From: Pseudomonas sp. StFLB209
GTDB taxonomy: Bacteria; Pseudomonadota; Gammaproteobacteria; Pseudomonadales; Pseudomonadaceae
Direction: 5' to 3'
DNA length: 64,000 nt
Assembly (NCBI RefSeq): GCF_000829415.1
Contig: NZ_AP014637.1
Coordinates: 4,543,001-4,607,000 of the forward strand
The stretch's first letter is position 1; the number at the start of each line of letters is the position of its first letter. A program made the translations under genes and the position numbers. Of this stretch, positions 58,153 to 64,000 are shown in pieces. The notes below the pieces were generated by a model. It was not told where the DNA came from, did no database searches, and worked only from the letters and a program-made list of their open reading frames with translations.

Positions 58153-59406
58153 ATGCGGAAAAATGGCCCTGAGCTGGAAGCAGACATGTCGAAGGCCCCT
58201 GCCGTGGCAAGGCGCACTGCGCTGGTGGTAGGACTTGGCATCAGTGGCATCGCGTGCGCGATTGCGCTGCACCGTGCGGGGTGGCATCCCGTCGTTGTCG
58301 AACGTGCGCCAGCCCGCCGCCGGGGCGGCTACTTCATTGCCGTGATGGGTGTGGGGCGATCGGCTGCCGCCGATCTAGGAGTCGGAGATCGCTTGGTCGA
58401 TCACAGGGCCGAAAGCATGACCTATGTCATCGATCGGCAAGGGAATCGATCTCCGGGCCTGAGTTTCGCCGACATACCGATCAATCCCTACCTCACCATG
58501 CGGGGTGATGTCGAAGACGCAGTCTGGAAGACATTGCAAGAGGTAGCGCCCGACACGGAAATCCACTTCTCGACCACTCCGACCGCGATCGAGCAAGATG
58601 GGGATTGTGTCGAGGTGACGCTTGAAGGGCCGCAGGGCGTGAGCCGCCGCTGGTTCGACCTTGTGATCGGTGCCGATGGCATCCGTTCCACGGTGCGCCG
58701 TCTTGCATTCCCTCCTGCGCTTGGCGGCTTGCAGCGTCTTGGCACCATGATCTGCGCCTATGCGCTTCAGGAGGATCTACCCACGCTGCCAAGCGGGGTC
58801 GGAGGGCAGATCATCGAGCCTGGTCGTTCGTTCACCGTCTTTCCCTTCGATGATCGGCGATCGACGGTACTGTTCTCCTGGTATGCGGCCAATCCCGATG
58901 CCGAGCGCAAAGGGAAGGCCACCGAACAAATCCGCAAGGCATTCGGGCCAGAGCCTCTCGGCCCTATCCTGGAAGCTGCATTGGGGCAACTGGAGACGAG
59001 CGAGGCGGCCCTGTTCGACATCGCCGAGCAGGTTCGCCTTTCCACTTGGTATCAGGGGCGCGTGGTGCTGGTCGGTGATTCGGCTTGGTGCCCATCACTT
59101 TATTCGGGCATGGGCGCGTCGAGCGGCCTGGCCGGCGCCAATGTGCTGGGCAAGCGTCTCGAAGAACATGGCGACGACATCGCAGCCGCCCTCGCCGACT
59201 GGGAAGCCACGATGCGGCCGCGGATAGCGGAGTTCCAGAAGTCGGCCGAAACCGGCATTGGCGTCTTCACCCCCGCCAGCGACAAGGCAATCCGCATCCG
59301 CAAGCGTGCGATGTCACTTTTGACCAATCCCATAGTGCGCTGGGTGTTCTCGCACGTGGGCAAATTTCTGCCCGTCATGCAGCAACGAGAACGTCCGATT
59401 TCCTGA
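58153..59406 (+). CDS. FAD-dependent monooxygenase (TetX-like group)
   Basis: A 417-residue flavoprotein. The FAD-binding GxGxxG is VVGLGISG (about residues 24-31), followed by ERAPARRRGGYF. The DG motif is GADGIRSTVRR and the GD motif VVLVGDSAWCPSLYSGMGAS. The group includes TetX and other aromatic hydroxylases; the substrate pocket is not clear from sequence. A good ribosome site (GAGGAGAGAACC) favours the ATG at 58153. It comes ten bases after the channel gene, so it is probably part of the exporter operon. A drug-modifying role is reasonable but not shown. Confidence 0.85.
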   Translation: MRKNGPELEADMSKAPAVARRTALVVGLGISGIACAIALHRAGWHPVVVERAPARRRGGYFIAVMGVGRSAAADLGVGDRLVDHRAESMTYVIDRQGNRSPGLSFADIPINPYLTMRGDVEDAVWKTLQEVAPDTEIHFSTTPTAIEQDGDCVEVTLEGPQGVSRRWFDLVIGADGIRSTVRRLAFPPALGGLQRLGTMICAYALQEDLPTLPSGVGGQIIEPGRSFTVFPFDDRRSTVLFSWYAANPDAERKGKATEQIRKAFGPEPLGPILEAALGQLETSEAALFDIAEQVRLSTWYQGRVVLVGDSAWCPSLYSGMGASSGLAGANVLGKRLEEHGDDIAAALADWEATMRPRIAEFQKSAETGIGVFTPASDKAIRIRKRAMSLLTNPIVRWVFSHVGKFLPVMQQRERPIS

Positions 59407-59508
59407 GTGTTCACTGCCGTCAGGTTGTGGGGGGTAGAGCTTCCAATCCAAGCGTCTGATCCAGATGGCATCAGGCAAAGACAGACTTCATCAGGGGGCA
59501 GCAGAGTT

Positions 59509-60453
59509 ATGGAGATCCGACACCTGCGCTGCTTTCTTGCGGTAGCTGAAGAACTGCGCTTTGCGCGGGCAGCGGAACGACTGCACATGGAGCAATCGCC
59601 ATTGTCGCGGGCGATCAAGGAGTTGGAAGAAGACTTGGGCGTGGCGCTGTTCGTCCGCACCACGCGCACCACACGACTGACCCGCGCTGGCACGCTGTTC
59701 TTGGAACACGTGCGCCGCGTGTTCACGGCCTTGGAACAAGCACGCGACAGCGTGAAAGCGGCGGCAAACGGTTTTCATGGCCAGTTGCGCGTGGCCTTGT
59801 CGGACGGCATTACGCCCTCGCGCTTGCCGGCCGTGCTGGCGCTATGCCGGCAGGAGGAACCGGAAGTCGAAATACGGTTCTTCGAGGTGCCGCTGTCGCA
59901 GCAGCTCAAGGGCCTGCATGACGACCTGTACGACGTGGGGTTCACGCAGTCCGATGAAGTGGGCGATGGCATCACCGCCATACCTGTCTGGAGCGATCCG
60001 ATCATGGTGGCGGTGCCCGCGCGGCATCCGCTGCTGGCCCATAAGCGCATTCCCCTGGATGAACTGCTGCGCTATCCGCTTGTCCTGTGTGATCCGCAAG
60101 TGTGTGAAGGCCCTGCAAAGCACGTCGATCGGATACTGCGCCGGGTAGACATGGAGCCATTGGTCGCAGAACGAGTCGCTTCGTGTGATTTGATGATGGC
60201 GCTGGTATCGGCCGGCTTCGCGCTTGGCCTGGCAGGTGCCGCGCGTATTGCCGCCAGCCATGAACCGGGCGTAGTCGCCCGGCCGCTGGCGCTGCGCGTG
60301 CCACCGCTGACGACCTACCTACTGCACGCCGCAGGCGAGCCGTCCGAGGAGCTTGCGCGGTTCATTGAGCGCGTGCAGGCCGTCGAATCACCGGAACCCC
60401 CAAGGCCCAAGCCGGGCCATCATTCCGATCACCTGGAGGAACCTGCGCCATGA
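59509..60453 (+). CDS. LysR-type transcriptional regulator
   Basis: A 314-residue regulator; the open frame runs from 59407, but MEIRHLRCFLAVAEELRFAR at 59509 is the true LysR start. The winged helix-turn-helix (about 1-60) includes AAERLHMEQSPLSRAIKELE. The substrate-binding part (about 90-300) begins QLRVALSDGITPSRLPAVLA. The gene ends four bases inside the eexN start, so it is part of the transfer backbone; Tn4371 relatives usually carry a LysR gene at this place. It may regulate the monooxygenase or the mating genes. Confidence 0.88.
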   Translation: MEIRHLRCFLAVAEELRFARAAERLHMEQSPLSRAIKELEEDLGVALFVRTTRTTRLTRAGTLFLEHVRRVFTALEQARDSVKAAANGFHGQLRVALSDGITPSRLPAVLALCRQEEPEVEIRFFEVPLSQQLKGLHDDLYDVGFTQSDEVGDGITAIPVWSDPIMVAVPARHPLLAHKRIPLDELLRYPLVLCDPQVCEGPAKHVDRILRRVDMEPLVAERVASCDLMMALVSAGFALGLAGAARIAASHEPGVVARPLALRVPPLTTYLLHAAGEPSEELARFIERVQAVESPEPPRPKPGHHSDHLEEPAP

Positions 60454-60728
60454 AGAAGATCGTCCCATTCTTGCTGGTGGCCGTGTTGACTGCCTGCGGC
60501 CAGTCCGAAACGACTCAGAAGGCCAACACTTCGGAAGCGAATATCCCAACGGTGGAAGAACTGGCGGCCAATCCCGAACGGCTCAAGGAACTGCGCCAGC
60601 AATGCAAGACCGACCGCCCGAAGCTCGGCGACGTGCTGTGCAATCGGGTAGCCGAAGCCACACGCAAGCGGTTCTATGGCGACGGCGAAACGCCGTACAC
60701 GCCGCCGAAGGAACCGCCCAAGTTCTGA
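60450..60728 (+). CDS. eexN: EexN/TrbK-like entry-exclusion lipoprotein
   Basis: A 92-residue lipoprotein. The signal ends at the lipobox VLTAC (Cys near residue 16), and the mature part holds VEELAANPERLKELRQQCKT, then GDVLCNRVAEATRKRF with the two conserved Cys of the EexN group. Such proteins in the inner membrane of a recipient stop a second copy of the same ICE from entering. Its start overlaps the LysR gene. A terminator follows. Its place before traG is conserved in this family of elements. Confidence 0.85.
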   Translation: MKKIVPFLLVAVLTACGQSETTQKANTSEANIPTVEELAANPERLKELRQQCKTDRPKLGDVLCNRVAEATRKRFYGDGETPYTPPKEPPKF

Positions 60729-60770
60729 TCGTTGGCGGTTCGCCGCATCGTCTTCATTTTTTTGATCGAC

Positions 60771-60803
60771 ACGCCGCAATGCGCCTGCGCTTGCGGCGTT
60801 TTT
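60771..60803 (+). terminator. Rho-independent terminator after eexN
   Basis: A 9-bp perfect stem (ACGCCGCAA / TTGCGGCGT) with an eleven-base loop and T5, about 40 bases after the stop. It separates the eexN transcript from traG. Confidence 0.8.
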
Positions 60804-60964
60804 CTTTGGCTGGCTGTCGCACTCATTCTGCCTTTTTGCTCGACCTTTCTGCTGAAAACGGTCTTTGACCGGCACTGACCCGGCACCGAACCTGACGCCT
60901 GCGGCACGCCCTTGTGCCGCTTCTTCCATGAGGAATCAGCGCAGGAGAAATCGGAGGCCAGGTC

Positions 60965-62971
60965 ATGCAAGGGACGAACGTGCTGTTCGGTCAGATCGCC
61001 GTGGTATTCGGCATCGTGATCGCCGGCGTGTGGGGCGCCACACAATGGACAGCAGCGGCCCTTGGCTATCAAGTACGCCTTGGCTCGCCCTGGTTCGACT
61101 TCCTTGGCACTTCGATTTATCACCCGTGGAAGCTGTTTGAGTGGTGGTTCTTCTTCGGCGCCTATGCGCCGGAAGTCTTCGACACCGGCGGCGCCATTGC
61201 CGGCGCCAGCGGCATGGTCGCCGTGGGCGTCGCCATCGCCATGTCGGTATGGCGCTCGCGCCAAGCGCGCCTGGTCACGACCTACGGCTCTGCGCGCTGG
61301 GCCAACGCGCAGGACATTCGCAGGGCCGGCCTCACGCAGCCTGCCGGTGTGTTCCTGGGCCAGCACGATCGCCAGTACCTGCGACATGAAGGCCCGGAAC
61401 ACGTCCTGACCTTCGCGCCCACGCGCTCGGGCAAGGGCGTGGGCCTGGTGGTGCCCACCTTGTTGAGCTGGCCCGCGTCGGCCGTCATCCACGACATCAA
61501 GGGCGAGAACTGGCAGATCACCGCCGGCTGGCGCTCGCGCTTCTCGCATTGCCTGCTATTCAACCCGACCGATGCGAAGTCGGCGGCCTACAACCCGCTG
61601 CTAGAGGTACGGCGCGGCGCGCATGAAGTGCGCGACGTGCAGAACATCGCGGACATTCTGGTCGATCCCGAAGGCGCGCTGGAGAAGCGCAACCATTGGG
61701 AGAAGACCAGTCACGCGCTGCTGGTCGGGGCCATCCTGCATGTGCTCTACGCGGGCGAAGACAAGACGCTGCGCGGCGTCGCCAACTTCCTCTCCGACCC
61801 GGCCAGCCCGTTCGAGCTGACCTTGCATCGGATGATGACCACGCCCCACCTGGGCGATGGGCCGCATCCTGTCGTCGCTTCGGCGGCGCGCGAAGTGCTC
61901 AACAAGTCGGACAACGAGCGTTCCGGCGTGTTGAGCACCGCCATGTCGTTCCTTGGCCTGTACCGCGACCCTACGGTGGCCGAAGTCACGTCGCGCTGCG
62001 ACTGGCGCATCGCCGACCTGATCGCGGCAGAGCATCCGGTATCGCTGTACCTGGTGGTGCCGCCTTCGGACATATCGCGGACGAAGCCGCTCATCCGCCT
62101 GATCCTCAACCAGATCGGCCGGCGCCTCACCGAATCGCTCGATGGCTCCGACGGCATCGAGCGCCGCCACAAGCTGCTGCTGATGCTCGATGAGTTCCCG
62201 GCGCTGGGGCGCTTGGACTTCTTCGAGACGGCGCTGGCCTTCATGGCGGGCTACGGCATCCGCAGCTTCCTCATCGCGCAGAGCCTGAACCAGATCGACA
62301 AAGCCTACGGCCAGAACCATTCGATCCTGGACAACTGCCACGTTCGGGTGACGTTCGCCACGAACGACGAACGTACCGCCAAACGCATTTCCGAAACGCT
62401 CGGTACAGCCACCGAACTGCGCGCCCAGCGCAACTACGCGGGCCACCGGCTCGCGCCGTGGCTGGGCCACCTGATGGTGTCGCGCCAGGAAACCGCGCGC
62501 CCGCTGCTGACGCCGGGCGAGGTGATGCAGCTTCCACCGGACGAGGCCGTGGTGATGGTGTCCAGCGTGGCGCCGATCAAGGCGAAGAAGCTGCGCTACT
62601 ACGCGGACGCCAATTTCAAGCGCCGCGTGCTGCCGCCGCCCGCGCTTGCGGGTGCGCAGTATGCCGACGCGCCGCCGCTGCGCCCTGACGACTGGAGCGG
62701 ACTGGCGATTCCGCCAACGCCTGCCGTACCGGCCACGGCATCCGCCGATGGCCTGGGCAGCTTGGCCGCCGACGACGGCGGCCCGCGCCGTCAGCCCGAG
62801 CTTTCCGAAGCCGTTGCCTATGCCCCCGAGCTGGCCGCGCCTGCGGCCGACCTCGCTCTGCTCGACGACGACGACGACCTACCGCTTCCCCTTCCTCGCC
62901 AGCTTGATCCAGCCATGCAGCGCACGGCCCGGCTGGCATCGCTGAACCCCAACGACGGAATCGAGCTATGA
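60965..62971 (+). CDS. traG: Type IV coupling protein TraG (VirD4 family)
   Basis: A 668-residue coupling protein. Two N-terminal membrane segments (about 8-30 and 60-95) are followed by the motor domain: Walker A APTRSGKG (151-158), RPD-like GENWQITAGWRSRFSHCLLF region, and Walker B KLLLMLDEFPALGRLDFFET (around residue 400). The acidic C-terminus has a run of five Asp (LLDDDDDLPLPLPR). It links the relaxase-DNA complex to the mating channel and pumps DNA. The start ATG at 60965 has a weak ribosome site (GGAGGCC nine bases upstream). It overlaps the next gene by four bases. Confidence 0.94.
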   Translation: MQGTNVLFGQIAVVFGIVIAGVWGATQWTAAALGYQVRLGSPWFDFLGTSIYHPWKLFEWWFFFGAYAPEVFDTGGAIAGASGMVAVGVAIAMSVWRSRQARLVTTYGSARWANAQDIRRAGLTQPAGVFLGQHDRQYLRHEGPEHVLTFAPTRSGKGVGLVVPTLLSWPASAVIHDIKGENWQITAGWRSRFSHCLLFNPTDAKSAAYNPLLEVRRGAHEVRDVQNIADILVDPEGALEKRNHWEKTSHALLVGAILHVLYAGEDKTLRGVANFLSDPASPFELTLHRMMTTPHLGDGPHPVVASAAREVLNKSDNERSGVLSTAMSFLGLYRDPTVAEVTSRCDWRIADLIAAEHPVSLYLVVPPSDISRTKPLIRLILNQIGRRLTESLDGSDGIERRHKLLLMLDEFPALGRLDFFETALAFMAGYGIRSFLIAQSLNQIDKAYGQNHSILDNCHVRVTFATNDERTAKRISETLGTATELRAQRNYAGHRLAPWLGHLMVSRQETARPLLTPGEVMQLPPDEAVVMVSSVAPIKAKKLRYYADANFKRRVLPPPALAGAQYADAPPLRPDDWSGLAIPPTPAVPATASADGLGSLAADDGGPRRQPELSEAVAYAPELAAPAADLALLDDDDDLPLPLPRQLDPAMQRTARLASLNPNDGIEL

Positions 62972-63432
62972 GCCACTACCGCCTCAACTTGTTCATCCAG
63001 CCGGAGCACGCCAAGCGCCTGGACGAGCTGGCCGCCAAGAAAGGCGTGTCCAAGTCGTCCATCGTCGCCGCTGCCTTGGCGTCCTGGCTGTCGCCGGACG
63101 CAGCAGACCAGCGCGAGGCGGCCATCGCCAAGCGGTTGGATCGCCTATCGCGCCAGGCCGAGCGCCTGGAGCGCGACCAGAACATCCAGATCGAGACGCT
63201 GGCGCTGTTCATTCGCTACTACCTCACGGTCAGCACGCCAATCCCCGAGGCGCACCAAGAGGCTGCCCGCGCACAGGGCAAAGCGCGCTTCGAGCAGTTC
63301 GTAGAACAGTTGGGCCGCCACCTGCTGCGGGGCCGAAGCCTGGTGCGCGACGTGGTGGAGGAACTGCATCCCGACTCGATGCGGATGGAGGACGCGGCGG
63401 CAGCCGCGCAAGCGCAGGAGCGTGCGTCATGA
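62968..63432 (+). CDS. Ribbon-helix-helix (CopG-like) protein between traG and trbB
   Basis: A 154-residue protein. The N-terminal 50 residues (YRLNLFIQPEHAKRLDELAA, then KKGVSKSSIVAAALASWL) form a ribbon-helix-helix DNA-binding unit. The rest is helical, with a possible coiled coil (about 55-85, EAAIAKRLDRLSRQAERLER). It overlaps both traG and trbB by four bases. Its constant place in Tn4371-like ICEs suggests control of the mating operon. Confidence 0.85.
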   Translation: MSHYRLNLFIQPEHAKRLDELAAKKGVSKSSIVAAALASWLSPDAADQREAAIAKRLDRLSRQAERLERDQNIQIETLALFIRYYLTVSTPIPEAHQEAARAQGKARFEQFVEQLGRHLLRGRSLVRDVVEELHPDSMRMEDAAAAAQAQERAS

Positions 63433-64000
63433 GCGCCGTTCCGCAGTCCATGAGCGCCACGTCGCTCGACCGCCGCATCCAGATGCTGCGCACGGCGATG
63501 GGGCCGCTGATCGCCGCCGCGCTCGAAGACCCGGACGTGGTGGAGGTGATGCTGAATCCCGATCGCACCCTTTGGGTGGATCGGCTTTCCAGCGGGCGCG
63601 CACCGATGGGCGTGGAGCTGTCCGAAGCGGACGGCGAGCGAATCATCCGCCTCGTGGCCGCCCACGTCGGCGCGGAGGTGCATCGCGGCCAACCGCTGCT
63701 GTCGGCAGAGTTGCCCGAGACGGGAGAACGCTTCGAGGGCATCTTGCCGCCGGCTGCACCGGGGCCGGCCTTCGCGCTGCGCAAGCGGGCCATCGGCGTG
63801 ATCCCGCTGGAGCGGTACGTCATCGACCGGATGATGACCAGCGCCCAGGCGGGCTTTCTCGTTCGCGCCGTGCGCGAGCGGCAGAACGTCTTGATCGCCG
63901 GCGCCACCAGCAGCGGCAAGACCACGCTCGCCAATGCCTTGCTCGCGGAAATCGCCGCCACCGGCGACCGCGTGCTGGTGCTCGAAGACACGGTGGAGCT
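63429..64000 (+). CDS. trbB: TrbB-type conjugal transfer ATPase, 3' end outside the window
   Basis: The first 190 residues of a secretion ATPase of the PulE/VirB11 superfamily. An N-terminal domain (VVEVMLNPDRTLWVDRLSSG, then EVHRGQPLLSAELPETGERF) precedes the motor with Walker A GATSSGKTTLANALL (about residues 157-171) and EDTVEL. TrbB drives pilus assembly and DNA transfer in the P-type mating system. It overlaps the upstream gene by four bases. The remaining trbCDEJLFGI genes are expected to the right. Confidence 0.93.
   Translation, partial: MSAVPQSMSATSLDRRIQMLRTAMGPLIAAALEDPDVVEVMLNPDRTLWVDRLSSGRAPMGVELSEADGERIIRLVAAHVGAEVHRGQPLLSAELPETGERFEGILPPAAPGPAFALRKRAIGVIPLERYVIDRMMTSAQAGFLVRAVRERQNVLIAGATSSGKTTLANALLAEIAATGDRVLVLEDTVE

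Noticed and set aside
55950..58250. A 766-codon minus-strand open frame
   Set aside because: It is the antisense of the permease and channel genes and has no domain or ribosome site.

Overview
The window looks like a Pseudomonas chromosome (fluorescens/putida type) carrying two kinds of mobile DNA around a short stretch of ordinary chromosome. Evidence: a lambda-like prophage tail and lysis region, a Pseudomonas-type REP palindrome at 26.28 kb, TonB receptor genes with typical codon use, and a very GC-rich integrative and conjugative element (ICE) of the Tn4371 family. No ribosomal RNA, insertion sequence or CRISPR array was seen.

Region 1 (1-20.5 kb) is the end of a prophage or tail-derived bacteriocin island. 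It runs from tail tip genes (K, I, J, fibre and fibre assembly) into an endolysin with nested spanins, then a toxin-antitoxin pair and a second, collapsed copy of the lysis cassette. Next come two small membrane protein genes, a helix-turn-helix protein, and AT-rich accessory genes: a RelA/SpoT-domain protein, a phage antirepressor-like protein, a 709-residue protein with a nuclease-like motif, and an orphan 313-residue protein. A LexA box drives umuDC and faces an SRAP gene broken by one stop codon. Two 41-bp copies of a tRNA-Cys 3' end, at 18.1 and 20.4 kb, mark att scars of elements that have mostly decayed.

Region 2 (20.5-27.4 kb) is chromosomal: a DUF2946 protein and two TonB-dependent receptors in one direction, then a cysteine hydrolase divergent from a GlxA-type AraC regulator.

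Region 3 (27.66 kb to the end) is the ICE. Its left end is a tRNA-Leu 3' fragment followed by a tyrosine integrase. Then come a HigBA-like pair, a SIR2-HerA anti-phage operon, and the Tn4371-type maintenance block (RadC, DUF2958, DUF932, ParB, DUF736, DUF2285, excisionase-like protein, RepA, iteron-like repeats, ParA, TraF, relaxase). About 12 kb of cargo sits between the relaxase and the EexN/TraG/TrbB mating genes: a lipase and TetR repressor, a complete YbhGFSR-like ABC exporter with its own outer-membrane channel, a TetX-like flavin monooxygenase and a LysR regulator. The ICE continues beyond the right edge inside trbB.

The best candidates for new biology are the AT-rich genes at 10.5-19.6 kb, the paired small membrane protein genes at 9.4-9.9 kb with related upstream palindromes, and the ICE cargo that joins an exporter, a lipase and a monooxygenase. 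All functional statements come from reading motifs and context; no database search was run.
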